NCBI GenBank assembly: GCA_037200975.1
Contig: JBBCGI010000001.1
Coordinates: forward strand, 3,617,716-3,681,715
DNA from: Pseudomonadota bacterium
Lineage (GTDB): Bacteria > Pseudomonadota > Gammaproteobacteria > Steroidobacterales > Steroidobacteraceae
Length of the DNA: 64,000 bases
Direction: 5' to 3'
The position numbers and the translations under genes are program-made. The notes under the pieces were generated by a model. The model worked only from the letters and a program-made list of their open reading frames with translations. It had not been told where the DNA came from and did not search any database. The stretch's first letter is position 1, and the number at the start of each line of letters is the position of its first letter. Positions 51,443 to 61,002 of this stretch are shown here, piece by piece.

Positions 51443-54358
51443 ATGAGCGTTTCGCGCCGTGAGCTCGTCAAGTCGGTGGCGCTTGCGCCCCTCGCGGGCG
51501 CCGCCTGGCAACTGATCGGCGCGCCGGCTTGGGCGGCGAGCCAGCGCCATACCCTCGAGTTTCGTCCTTGCGCATTTGTAGTCGACGGCAAGCCGGTATT
51601 CCTGCGCATCGGCAGCATGGACTATTTCCGCTGTCCCCACGGCGAGTGGCGCGCGCAGCTGATGCGCGCGAAGCGCTCGGGCCTCAATGCAATTGCTTTC
51701 TACGTCGCGTGGAATTTCCACGAGCGCGAAGAGGGTGTCTTCACCTTCGAAGGCGACGCCGATATCGGCGCCTTCATCGATCTGTGCGGCGAGCTCGGCC
51801 TGTATGTTTTCCCGCGCGTGGGACCGTTCATCTGCGGCGAGTGGGAAGCTGCCGGTCACCCCGCCTGGTTGTACGCGAAGGACGACGTCGAGCTGCGCTC
51901 CGCTCACCCGACCACGCTCGCCTGCGTGCGCAAGTGGTTCGGCAAGCTGATACCGATCCTCGCGCAGCGGCAGGTGACACGCGGCGGCCCCGTCCTGCTG
52001 GTTCAGCAGGAGAACGAGTATTACTTCGCCGGCCGGCCGAACGTGAAGGATTACCAGGCGAAGCTGGTGAGCATGATTCGTGAATTCGGCATCGAGGTGC
52101 CGGTGACGGACTGCAACGGCGGGCGCGCCGATACCCGCATCGCCGAATCGTTCATGACGCAGAACTCCGGCGGCGCCGACGCCATCGCCAGAATTCGCAA
52201 AGTACAGCCGCAGAAGCCCGCCATCATCTCCGAGCTCTACACCGACTACTCGAACACCTGGGGCTGGCCTGTGACGTCGTGGCCGACCGCGGCGGGTGTT
52301 TATCAGCAGACCGTCGACACGCTTTCGGTCGGCGGAATGTTCAACTATTTCATGTTCTACGGCGGCACCAGCTTCGGTTTCTGGGCCGCTTCCACGTGGA
52401 AGTCGGATGAGTCTTTCGTGACCACCCGCTACTACTCGCGCGGACCGGTAGCCGAGGGCGGCGCGCTCACCGATGCGTTCTGGGTCACCAAGGCGGCCAA
52501 CTACCTGGCGCGCGTGGCCGAGCCCTTCATGACGTCGAGCGAGCCCGCCCCGTTTCCGGCGTCCCTTTCGGGCCCGGTGCGCGGCACGGCAATGCGTGGG
52601 CCACGGGGTTATCTGCTCTTCGTGCATCCGCAGTATCCGGACCGCACGTCGTCGGTTTATCACATGGACGGCAACAGCGGGCCCGTGATCCAGACGGCCG
52701 ACGACTGGCCGCTGGCCGAAATCGCCACCCAGCCGGGCTCGCTGCGGCTGCCTTCCGGCGAGGAGTTCGACGTCGCCGAGCCGTCTTCTTATCCTTCGAT
52801 GCTGCCTTATCAGCTCGAGATCGATCCGGGAACCCGCATCGATCATTCCAATGCAACCTTGTTAGGCCTCGCGGGCAAACCGGGAACGCGGGTGTTGTTG
52901 TTGCGCGGCGAAGCCGGCCGCAAGGGCATCGTGTCGATCAACGGCAAGCACGCGGAGTTCGTGTTCCGCGCCGATGCGCCTGCGCGCCTCGAGCTCGAAG
53001 GCGTGAGCGTGGTTGGTCTCGCCCGCACGCTCGCCGATCGCACCTGGTTCGTCGACGAGCGCGTGATCATCGGCCCGCACTACGTGGGCGAGGCGCAGGG
53101 CACCCGGCACGTGTGCCTGCTGGATGGCGAGGTCGATCGTGTGCACATGATTTCTGCGCATGGCGAGATCGACGCCGTGCAGGTGACGGTGCCTGCGACG
53201 CTCACCGCGAGAATTCCGTTGACGAGCTGGACCGCAAGACCGCTGCCGGAACCGCGCCTTCCCGCAAACGCGTGGCGCCAGATCGACGGCCCTGTCTGCG
53301 TGGAAAAGCTGCGCGCCTACTATGGCTACACGTGGTACCGGGCCACGGTGCAATCCGCTTCCGCGCGCTCAACCGGGCTATTCTTTACGGATACATCGGA
53401 CCGCGTCACCGTGTACGTGAACGCGAAACGCGCCGGTGTCTGGGGACACGGACCGGGTGCAACGCGCGATCCGTTGCCAATCGAGCTCGCCGCCGGCAAG
53501 AACGAGATTGTCATGCTGTGCGACAACATGGGCCGCTTCTCGGAAGGCTCGACGCCGGATCGAAAAGGAATCCGCGGCCCCGCCTGCATCGATGCGGGTG
53601 TGCGCGACCTGCCGGCACCGCATCACTCGCAACCGGCCTCGCTACCCAGCAAGAGCTGGAGATTTCAGACATATCATTATTTCTCCAAGGCCTGGTCGCT
53701 CTCGCTGGGCTCGGATGCACCGCCGCCGGTCGATCTGTCGGAGTTGCATACGGTGACCTACGAGCTCGAGCGGGATGCGAGCGAGGGCCTCGTGTTTTCG
53801 TTGCTGGCATTTCCGGCCTACGCGTGGGTCCTCGTCGACGGCAAGGTTGTCGGTGAACATTCGGGCGATCTGTCCATCGCCGATGGCAGGAGCTACTCCA
53901 CGTTCAAGCTCGATCCGCATTTTTCCGGACGCAACGCGCGCCTGGACATCGTCTTCTACGGAGAGCCGCCCCCCGATCTGCAGGCTCACTTCAGGCTGTA
54001 CAGCGTCGCGAAGCAGGGCGAGCTTGTCGACTGGGGCTTCCGGGCCTGGGTGGATCCCTCACTTGCCGGCGAGGCGCTGCAAGATGAGCCCACGTGGTGG
54101 ACGACGGAGATCGGCAAGCCCGCGTTCGCGGGGCCGTATTTTCTCGTGACGGAAGGATTGAGCAAGGGGCAGGCCTATCTGAACGGGCGCGCTCTGGGGC
54201 GCTATTGGGAGATCGGTCCGCAACACGCGCTGTATGTCCCGCAGTCCTGGTTGCAGCCCGTGAATCGGATCGCCATCTTCGACGAGCATGGCCGGCGTCC
54301 CGATACGGTCTATTTGATGCGCGATGCACGCGTGCCGGGTGAAACCGTACTTCTGTAA
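51443..54358 (+). CDS. GH35 beta-galactosidase, Tat-exported
   Basis: 971 residues from ATG 51443 with AAGGAG upstream. The N-terminus SRRELVKSVALAPLAGAAW is a twin-arginine signal. The GH35 barrel shows GLNAIAFYVAWNFHEREEGVFTFEGDADIGAFIDLCGELGLYVFPRVGPFICGEWEAAGHPAWL, the acid/base Glu in VQQENEYY and the nucleophile Glu in IISELYTDYSNTWGW. The long C-terminal part contains jelly-roll carbohydrate-binding domains of the BetaGal type (GPYFLVTEGLSKGQAYLNGRALGRYWEIGPQ). It would release terminal beta-galactose in the periplasm. It is the last gene of the operon. Confidence 0.92.
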   Translation: MSVSRRELVKSVALAPLAGAAWQLIGAPAWAASQRHTLEFRPCAFVVDGKPVFLRIGSMDYFRCPHGEWRAQLMRAKRSGLNAIAFYVAWNFHEREEGVFTFEGDADIGAFIDLCGELGLYVFPRVGPFICGEWEAAGHPAWLYAKDDVELRSAHPTTLACVRKWFGKLIPILAQRQVTRGGPVLLVQQENEYYFAGRPNVKDYQAKLVSMIREFGIEVPVTDCNGGRADTRIAESFMTQNSGGADAIARIRKVQPQKPAIISELYTDYSNTWGWPVTSWPTAAGVYQQTVDTLSVGGMFNYFMFYGGTSFGFWAASTWKSDESFVTTRYYSRGPVAEGGALTDAFWVTKAANYLARVAEPFMTSSEPAPFPASLSGPVRGTAMRGPRGYLLFVHPQYPDRTSSVYHMDGNSGPVIQTADDWPLAEIATQPGSLRLPSGEEFDVAEPSSYPSMLPYQLEIDPGTRIDHSNATLLGLAGKPGTRVLLLRGEAGRKGIVSINGKHAEFVFRADAPARLELEGVSVVGLARTLADRTWFVDERVIIGPHYVGEAQGTRHVCLLDGEVDRVHMISAHGEIDAVQVTVPATLTARIPLTSWTARPLPEPRLPANAWRQIDGPVCVEKLRAYYGYTWYRATVQSASARSTGLFFTDTSDRVTVYVNAKRAGVWGHGPGATRDPLPIELAAGKNEIVMLCDNMGRFSEGSTPDRKGIRGPACIDAGVRDLPAPHHSQPASLPSKSWRFQTYHYFSKAWSLSLGSDAPPPVDLSELHTVTYELERDASEGLVFSLLAFPAYAWVLVDGKVVGEHSGDLSIADGRSYSTFKLDPHFSGRNARLDIVFYGEPPPDLQAHFRLYSVAKQGELVDWGFRAWVDPSLAGEALQDEPTWWTTEIGKPAFAGPYFLVTEGLSKGQAYLNGRALGRYWEIGPQHALYVPQSWLQPVNRIAIFDEHGRRPDTVYLMRDARVPGETVLL

Positions 54359-54708
54359 CAGACCCGCGGATGTCTGCGCCGAACGACAGCCATCTTAAGG
54401 CTTCGTCGTAGAACTTCGGCCGCTGCAGCTTCACCAGTTATATTTTCGCTACTCGCGAGCGCGCGCCCCTGACAGGCGAGCCGTATGGCGGGGATTTTGT
54501 TAGGCGAAACGACCGGTTGCACGCCGCTCGAGCGATCGAGCGAAGAACGGTGGCAAAAATCGCGATTGCGCGGCAACATTTCCGCGAAGCTGCTCCTCAT
54601 GTTTGCCTACAGAACGAATGCCGCACTCGCGGCGAAGATTGACGCGCAGCGACCATGTCTGCGATTGGCAGGCTCAAAATGATTCGACTGCGCGTGATCG
54701 GGGTTTAA
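54359..54708. other. Gene-free gap after the glycan operon
   Basis: 350 bases with no credible gene, terminator or repeat. The last part must hold the promoter of the REC-PAS-GAF-GGDEF-EAL gene, but I see no convincing -35/-10 pair. Confidence 0.4.
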
Positions 54709-57327
54709 GTGAATCGTGATTCTGTTCGCCTGCTGATAGTGGAAGACAGGCCCCTCGAGGCGGAAATCGCCGTCCGCCAACTCGAGGCCGCCGGCATCAA
54801 ATGCAAATGGGAGCGTGTCGACACGGAGCCCAGCTTTCGAGTTGTGCTGACACGGAGCCGGCCGGATTTGATCCTGTCCGACTTCACGTTGCCGGAGTTC
54901 GACGGTTTGTCCGCGCTCGAGATCGCGCGCGCCATGGCGCCGCACGTCCCGTTCATCTTTCTTTCCGGAACCATCGGCGAAGAGCGCGCCATCGAAGCGT
55001 TGCAACGTGGCGCCGTCGATTACGTGCTCAAGACCAACATGGCACGGCTCGCGCCTGCGGTACGGCGCGCGTTGGCCGACGCCGCCGCGAAGCGCTCGCG
55101 GCGCGTGCTCGAGCGGCGCTTGCACGAAATCGTCGCCACCTCGCAGGACTGGATCTGGGAACAGGACCGCGAAGGGCGGTTTACATTTTGCAGCGCTTCG
55201 GTGCGCCATATCCTCGGTTACACCCCCGAATCGCTGCTCGGTGAGCCTGCCGCGAAGTTCGTTCATCCGGACGACGTCGATGCACTGGAGCGAGCGACCC
55301 GGGCTCTCGTCCCGAACGATCCTTCGATCAACAACCTGTCGGCGCGATGGCGCCACAAGGACGGCAGCTTTCGCTTTCTCGAACGCAATGCATTCGCACT
55401 ATTCGATTCGCGGGGCACGATCGCCGGCTTGCGCGGCACGGAACGCGACGTCACGCAACGACGGCAGCAAGAGGCGCATATAGCCAGGCTGACTCGCGTC
55501 TTGCGAATGCTGAGTGGCATCAACTCCAGCGTACTGCGCATCAATGAGCGCCACGAATTGCTGGCCGAGGCCTGCCGCCTCGCAACCGTCATTGGTGGAT
55601 ATGTCACCGCCGTCGTGTCTCTGATCGTGCCGGGGACACGTACGGCGAAACCGGAGGCGTGGTCTGGAAGCGTCGACCAGGGCTATCTAGAAAGTGAAGT
55701 CTATGACCTCGGCGATGCGGGCTCGGCGGGGCCGAGTGTGGTCTCTGGAGCGCTGCGTTCCGGCGCGCCGGTGGTACTCAACGATCTCGCGATAGACGAC
55801 GTTCCGCGCGAAGCACGTTCCGCGCTGCTCGAAGCGGACTTCCGGTGCGCGATCGGTATCCCGCTGATCGTCGATGGAACCGCGATCGGTGTTTTCGTCC
55901 TCACTTCGCACGACGCAGTCGCCGTAAGCGCGGAAGAAACGCAGCTGTTGCGCGAGCTGTGCGCGAATCTTTCTTTCGCCCTCCAGTATTTGCACAAAGA
56001 GGACGAAGTCCGGTTTCTTTCCTACTTCGATCCGCTCACCGGGCTTGCCAAGCGCGCGCTCTACTGCGAGCGCGTGATGCGCCTGCTGCAACCGGGCGTC
56101 GATCACAGCGGCAATACGACGGTGGTGGTGTTCGATATCGAGAAGCTGAGCTCCATCAACGATTCGTTCGGCCGGCATGGCGGCGATCAGCTGCTGCAGA
56201 TGGTCGCCGATCGCGCCAAGCGTTATTTTGAGAACACCGATCGTCTCGCTCATTTTGGCGGCGGCACTTTCGCGCTGACCTTGCAACCCGAAGACCGGGA
56301 GGCGGAAGCGACGCACTGGGTTCAGCAGCACTTGTCGGAGTTGCTGCGCGCGCCGTTCACTGTCGAAGGCCACAGCATTCCAGTGGCTGTAAAACTTGGC
56401 ATCGCGAGTTACCCCGCCAACGGCGCGGACGCCAACACACTGGTGCAGAACGCCGAAGCCGCACTCCAGGCGGCGAAGGCTTCCGGCGAGCAATACATGC
56501 ACCACCGGCTCGAACTGAGCTCAAAGGGTGTCTCGCGGCTCGCGATGGAACATAGATTGCGCGGCGCGATCGAACGCCAGGAGTTCGATCTTTTTTATCA
56601 ACCCAAGGTGGATATCCGGACGCGGATGATTCGCGGCCTGGAAGCGCTGGTGCGTTGGCGCGACCCCGACGCCGGGCTGGTCAGCCCGGCCGAATTCCTA
56701 CCGTTGCTGGAGTCGAGCGGAATGATCGTCACGCTCGGCGAGTGGATTCAGCGCCGCGCGGCGGGGGATGTGCGGCACTGGAAGGAAAATGGATTCCCGC
56801 CGGTGCGTGTGGCGGTCAACATATCGCCGGTACAACTGCGGCGGCGTTCGTTTGTGGACCAGTTTCTCGAATCGATCGGCGAATGGCCTGACGAGCAGTG
56901 GGGTATCGACATCGAAATCACCGAAGGTGCACTGCTCGATGACGTGGGTACGGTCGTTTCCAAACTGAGATCGCTTCGCCAGAAAGGTGTGCGTGTGGCA
57001 ATCGATGATTTCGGCACGGGCTACTCATCGTTGAGCCGTCTCGCGAAGCTTCCCATCGATCTGCTCAAGATCGACCGCACGTTCATCAACGAAATGGCCG
57101 CTCTCAACGAGGGAAGGACCATCGTTGAAACCATCGTGGCGCTCGGCCGTACGCTGGGCATGACCACGGTTGCCGAAGGTGTCGAGACCGTCGAGCAATT
57201 CGGGTTGCTCGAACAGCTGGGATGCGACCAGTCGCAAGGATATCTGCACTGCCGGCCGGCACCGATCGCGGACATCGATGCCATGCTCATGTATGCGCAC
57301 AAACCGTTCGTGCTGCCGAAACGGTGA
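54709..57327 (+). CDS. c-di-GMP phosphodiesterase: REC-PAS-GAF-GGDEF(degenerate)-EAL
   Basis: 872 residues from a GTG; no better in-frame ATG lies upstream. Order: receiver (residues 8-120, LLIVEDRPLEAE, Asp in LILSDFTLPEFDG, Lys in YVLKTN), PAS (145-260), GAF (280-435), GGDEF-like (450-600), EAL (620-865). The cyclase signature is GGGTF at 517-521, so it should not make c-di-GMP. The EAL domain keeps E645-[29 protein letters not shown] and AEGVET and should be active. It would lower c-di-GMP in response to phosphorylation or a small molecule. Confidence 0.9.
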   Translation: MNRDSVRLLIVEDRPLEAEIAVRQLEAAGIKCKWERVDTEPSFRVVLTRSRPDLILSDFTLPEFDGLSALEIARAMAPHVPFIFLSGTIGEERAIEALQRGAVDYVLKTNMARLAPAVRRALADAAAKRSRRVLERRLHEIVATSQDWIWEQDREGRFTFCSASVRHILGYTPESLLGEPAAKFVHPDDVDALERATRALVPNDPSINNLSARWRHKDGSFRFLERNAFALFDSRGTIAGLRGTERDVTQRRQQEAHIARLTRVLRMLSGINSSVLRINERHELLAEACRLATVIGGYVTAVVSLIVPGTRTAKPEAWSGSVDQGYLESEVYDLGDAGSAGPSVVSGALRSGAPVVLNDLAIDDVPREARSALLEADFRCAIGIPLIVDGTAIGVFVLTSHDAVAVSAEETQLLRELCANLSFALQYLHKEDEVRFLSYFDPLTGLAKRALYCERVMRLLQPGVDHSGNTTVVVFDIEKLSSINDSFGRHGGDQLLQMVADRAKRYFENTDRLAHFGGGTFALTLQPEDREAEATHWVQQHLSELLRAPFTVEGHSIPVAVKLGIASYPANGADANTLVQNAEAALQAAKASGEQYMHHRLELSSKGVSRLAMEHRLRGAIERQEFDLFYQPKVDIRTRMIRGLEALVRWRDPDAGLVSPAEFLPLLESSGMIVTLGEWIQRRAAGDVRHWKENGFPPVRVAVNISPVQLRRRSFVDQFLESIGEWPDEQWGIDIEITEGALLDDVGTVVSKLRSLRQKGVRVAIDDFGTGYSSLSRLAKLPIDLLKIDRTFINEMAALNEGRTIVETIVALGRTLGMTTVAEGVETVEQFGLLEQLGCDQSQGYLHCRPAPIADIDAMLMYAHKPFVLPKR

Positions 57328-57382
57328 TTCAGCCGGGCGAAGGAATTCAGACGCTCTGCAGTGGCCGAGAACGCCGCGTCGA

Positions 57383-58084
57383 TCAGGTTTGAGCCCGAAC
57401 CGCCACCACGGGCTGTTCGGTGCGTTCAACCTGGCTCAGCACCACGTAGTGATACAAGACGTCCGCCAGGCTCAGCATGACGAAGAAAGAGACCACGGTA
57501 TCCGAGAAGAAGTGAGCGCCGCTCGCAATTCGCGACAACGAAATCAACGTGCCAAAGGCCAGCCCCGCCACGAACACCGAGCGCCGGCGGCTGAGCGCCA
57601 GCGCCAGGGCCAGCGCGAAGAATCCACCGGCCGCATCGCCGGATGAAAACGAGCAATTGGTGTTGCATTCACGGCTGACGACGAACGGCGCCGTGAACTC
57701 CTTCGTTCCTCCGAATTCCGTGACGTTGCGCGGACGTGCACGTCCGAAATTGTCCTTGAGTGTCGTATTGACGATGAGACCGGGTCCGATGCCGAGGACC
57801 AGCAGCAGGTACAGCACACGGCGGCCATCGATTCCTCCGAGCTTCTGCGCACGCGCGCGATTCCACACGTACAGCGCGAGTACGGCGGAGACCGACAAAC
57901 ACAAGAAAAGCGTGAGTCCGGTTTGCTGCAGGTCTTGCCACCAGCGGCCCCGCGGAAATGACCGGCCGTCGAAAAAAAACCCCGAGATCGAAAGATCGAT
58001 GCTTGGAAACGCCACCATGATCGCGCTGAACAGCAGGAACGAGCCGAGGATGACGCGGCTGCGCCTCAATTTGAAATAAGACAT
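57383..58084 (-). CDS. PAP2-family membrane phosphatase
   Basis: 233 residues from ATG 58084, which has GGGAGG eleven bases upstream; a start at 58117 would add 11 residues. About six membrane helices. The acid phosphatase signature is present as KDNFGRARP, then SFSSGDAAG, then SRIASGAHFFSD. The second block normally reads PSGH, so its His is Asp here, while the nucleophile His of the third block is kept. Divergent from the eptA-type gene 208 bases away, it probably acts on lipid A or undecaprenyl phosphates (inference). Confidence 0.82.
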   Translation of the reverse strand: MSYFKLRRSRVILGSFLLFSAIMVAFPSIDLSISGFFFDGRSFPRGRWWQDLQQTGLTLFLCLSVSAVLALYVWNRARAQKLGGIDGRRVLYLLLVLGIGPGLIVNTTLKDNFGRARPRNVTEFGGTKEFTAPFVVSRECNTNCSFSSGDAAGGFFALALALALSRRRSVFVAGLAFGTLISLSRIASGAHFFSDTVVSFFVMLSLADVLYHYVVLSQVERTEQPVVAVRAQT

Positions 58085-58292
58085 GTCGTCGGCCGCCTCC
58101 CGAACGGCTTTCGACATCCGCACGTGCGATTCCCGCGAAGGAGCGGGCACCCGGTCGTCGTGACATGTCGCTGGGAGTTGGACGGGGTGCCGCCGGACAA
58201 TCAATCGCGTTGGCGCGTGAAAAAAGTGGATCGCTGTTCCGCACAGGAGCGCGTCGATATTGGCCGCTGACAATGCGGGCTATAGTTGCGGC

Positions 58293-59825
58293 ATGCCTTT
58301 GATGCCGCGATTGCGCTTGTCACATACCCGCTTCGTCGTCGCGTATTCGCTGGCGCTCTACATCGTCTGCAACGCGGCGAATCTCGATCGGCTGGCACAC
58401 TGGTTCCGCGCCGGAGGCGCGCTCGATCTCCCGGCACTGCTCGCCTACCTGCTCGCGGGCCTGTGCCTGTTCGTCATGGTCTTCACGCTGTTGGCGCATC
58501 GCTTCACGATCAAGCCCGTGGCGGTGTTGCTCACGGTCGCGAGCGCGGCGGCGACTTACTTCATTGCGAAGTACGGCGTGGCCATCGACAGCTCCATGAT
58601 CCGCAATGCGGTGCACACCGATCACACGGAGGTCGCGCAGCTGCTGTCGGTGCAGATGATTCCATACGTCCTGTTCGGGATGGTCGCACCGGTCGCACTC
58701 ATCCTCGCGGTCGACATTACGTTCGAGGCTTCGGGTCGATACTTGTGGGGCTCTTTCAAGGTGTTCGCCGTCGCGCTGTGTCTGCTGCTGGTGGCGCTCG
58801 GCGCGGAGTACAACGCGATCTTTCGCGCGGGAAACGTGTCCAACAAATACATCGTGTACATGCTGGTGCCGATCAACGTCATCTCCGGCTCGATCAACGC
58901 GACGACTCGAGCGCTGAAACCGCACTTCACGAAGGCACAGAAGGATATCGACTTCGTCGCCAGGGTCACCACGCCTGGCAATCTCGTGGTCGTTCTCGCG
59001 GTGGGCGAGTCATCGCGGCGAAAGAATTTCAGCTTGTTCGGCTACCAACGCCGCGATACCAATCCCGAACTGCGGAAGATAGACGGACTGCATCTGCTCG
59101 ACGCCGTTGCGACGCGCGCCTCCACACTGTACGCGTTGCCGAAAATCCTGGAGAAGAACGGCCTCAAGCTCACAACCGTCGTGTCGAAGGCAGGTATCCC
59201 GACGAGCTGCTACGTGAACTACACGTTGTACGACAACTGCGCGGCGGTGGGCGAAACGAAAGTCCACGACTGCGGTCACGGCGGCAAGTGTTATGACGAG
59301 GACGTCCTTCCGTTGCTGAAGGTGGACCTGGCAAACTACTCGTCGGGTTTCCGCTTCGTCGTGTTGCATTTCGGCGGCGGCAGTCACGGGCCCGCCTACG
59401 CGGATCGTCATCCGCCCGAGTTCCTGCGGTTCGAACCGGGGTGTAAGGATGCCGACGTCGCGAACCAGTGCTCGATCGAGCAGCTGTACAACTCGTACGA
59501 CAACACCATTCTCTACGTGGACCACGTGGTGGCGCAGGCCATTCGAACGCTGGATGCATCGGGCGTGCCGTACGTCTTCATCTATCTATCGGATCACGGT
59601 GAATCCCTGCTCGAGAACGGCGTGATGTTCCATGGCATGCCGCCGGGCATGGCGCTGCCGCCTGAACAAGCCGGTATTCCCTTGATCGTGAAGTCGTCGG
59701 TGCCGGTGTCCATCGCCAAACGGTCGGTGTATCAACAATCGGACGTCTTCGATTCGGTGCTGGAGCTGTTCTCGATCGGATCTCCGGGGTTCGACAAACG
59801 CGGCGGTTTCATTGTCCGGCCGTGA
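58293..59825 (+). CDS. eptA: Phosphoethanolamine transferase, EptA family
   Basis: 510 residues from ATG 58293; a TTG at 58260 could add 11. Five N-terminal membrane helices precede a periplasmic sulfatase-like domain: VVVLAVGESSRRKNFSLFGYQR (zinc Glu), Thr in RASTLYALPKIL as the likely phosphoethanolamine acceptor, VVLHFGGGSHGPAY, and YLSDHGESLLENGVMFHG with the remaining zinc ligands. Cysteines in SCYVNYTLYDNC and DCGHGGKC fit the family's disulfides. It adds phosphoethanolamine to lipid A, which lowers surface charge and polymyxin binding. The PAP2 gene opposite fits joint lipid A remodelling. Confidence 0.87.
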   Translation: MPLMPRLRLSHTRFVVAYSLALYIVCNAANLDRLAHWFRAGGALDLPALLAYLLAGLCLFVMVFTLLAHRFTIKPVAVLLTVASAAATYFIAKYGVAIDSSMIRNAVHTDHTEVAQLLSVQMIPYVLFGMVAPVALILAVDITFEASGRYLWGSFKVFAVALCLLLVALGAEYNAIFRAGNVSNKYIVYMLVPINVISGSINATTRALKPHFTKAQKDIDFVARVTTPGNLVVVLAVGESSRRKNFSLFGYQRRDTNPELRKIDGLHLLDAVATRASTLYALPKILEKNGLKLTTVVSKAGIPTSCYVNYTLYDNCAAVGETKVHDCGHGGKCYDEDVLPLLKVDLANYSSGFRFVVLHFGGGSHGPAYADRHPPEFLRFEPGCKDADVANQCSIEQLYNSYDNTILYVDHVVAQAIRTLDASGVPYVFIYLSDHGESLLENGVMFHGMPPGMALPPEQAGIPLIVKSSVPVSIAKRSVYQQSDVFDSVLELFSIGSPGFDKRGGFIVRP

Positions 59826-60007
59826 GGAAGAGGGGCACGCGAGGTCCGGCAACGAGATGTGCAGCCCTTAGGCGCGATTCGCGGGATCGCGCAGACGCCC
59901 TGTTGCCAAACCCGCATTTCTAACTTGTTTCGGCAAACTCCCTGGTTACTGGTCGGATTCCATGACATACGTCCTGCACCAGTTGCGTCATAGGTTCACA
60001 TTGTCGC

Positions 60008-60979
60008 GTGGCACGCAAGGCATCTAACCATTCGGTCGGCGTTACCTGTCATCCGGCAGCGCCGGCAGTCGATTCCGTTCTGGGCAAGCGGCAACGCGAG
60101 CGGGATGCAAAAGATCTGCGGCGTGCCTTGGACGACCAGCAGTTCGTTCTGCACTACCAGCCCAAGGTCAATTCCCGCGACGGCCGCATCGTCGGCGTGG
60201 AAGCATTGATCCGCTGGAAGCATCCTCAGCGCGGCATCGTCGCGCCCTCGGTCTTCATCCCCCTGTTGGAAGAATCGGGGATGATCCTCGACGTCGGCAG
60301 TTGGGTGCTCAGGCAGGCCGCTGACGATTTCTGCCGCTGGACTCGCCAGGGCCTCGCGCCGCTGCGCATCGCGGTCAATGTCTCGCCTCACCAGTTGAAG
60401 CAGAAGAATTTCATCGCGGAGCTGGAGAAGGCGCTGCGTATGGGAGAAGTGGGTCACGCCGGAATAGACATCGAAGTCACCGAAGGCGTTCTGATGGAGG
60501 ACCTCGCCATGTGCATTCAGAAATTGCACAGCGTGCGCGAGCTCGGAGTGCGAGTGGCCATCGATGACTTCGGCACGGGTTACTCATCGCTTCGTTATCT
60601 CGCCTGTCTGCCCATCGATGCGCTCAAGATCGATCGGTCGTTCGTCAGCATGGTCACCGAGAGCCCGAACGATCTCGCCATCGTGTCCGCCATCATCGTG
60701 CTGGCGCACGGCTTGAACCTCGACGTGATCGCGGAAGGCGTGGAGACCGAGGAGCAGCGAAAATTTCTGCGCCTGCTCAGATGCGATCAGATGCAGGGTT
60801 TTCTTTTCAGCAAGCCGGTCGCCGGGGATGTAATCGAGAAGATGCTTGGTTCCGGCGCCAACACGATCGCGCAGGCGCATGTGACCACGGACTCACGCAG
60901 CAGCAGGGCGATCTCGGAAGCCGAACTCCGTGATCGGCGAAAAGCGGCTCATAAAACCTGGACGCACCAGCGGGTGTGA
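60008..60979 (+). CDS. Stand-alone EAL-domain c-di-GMP phosphodiesterase
   Basis: 323 residues from a GTG. The single EAL domain spans residues 32-275: [21 protein letters not shown] (E65-A-L), [45 protein letters not shown] and MQGFLFSKP, all catalytic blocks intact. There is no sensor or GGDEF domain and no membrane segment. The C-terminal 45 residues are basic and unassigned. It would hydrolyse c-di-GMP in the cytoplasm. The gene stands alone after the eptA-like gene. Confidence 0.9.
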   Translation: MARKASNHSVGVTCHPAAPAVDSVLGKRQRERDAKDLRRALDDQQFVLHYQPKVNSRDGRIVGVEALIRWKHPQRGIVAPSVFIPLLEESGMILDVGSWVLRQAADDFCRWTRQGLAPLRIAVNVSPHQLKQKNFIAELEKALRMGEVGHAGIDIEVTEGVLMEDLAMCIQKLHSVRELGVRVAIDDFGTGYSSLRYLACLPIDALKIDRSFVSMVTESPNDLAIVSAIIVLAHGLNLDVIAEGVETEEQRKFLRLLRCDQMQGFLFSKPVAGDVIEKMLGSGANTIAQAHVTTDSRSSRAISEAELRDRRKAAHKTWTHQRV

Positions 60980-61002
60980 GGCAGTTCATCCGAAGGGGTG
61001 AA

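Noticed and set aside
44849-54358. Sulfoquinovose Entner-Doudoroff pathway (SDR, lactonase, IlvD-type dehydratase)
   Set aside because: No sulfoquinovosidase, sulfo-sugar aldolase or sulfolactaldehyde dehydrogenase is present; the glycosidases point to galactose.
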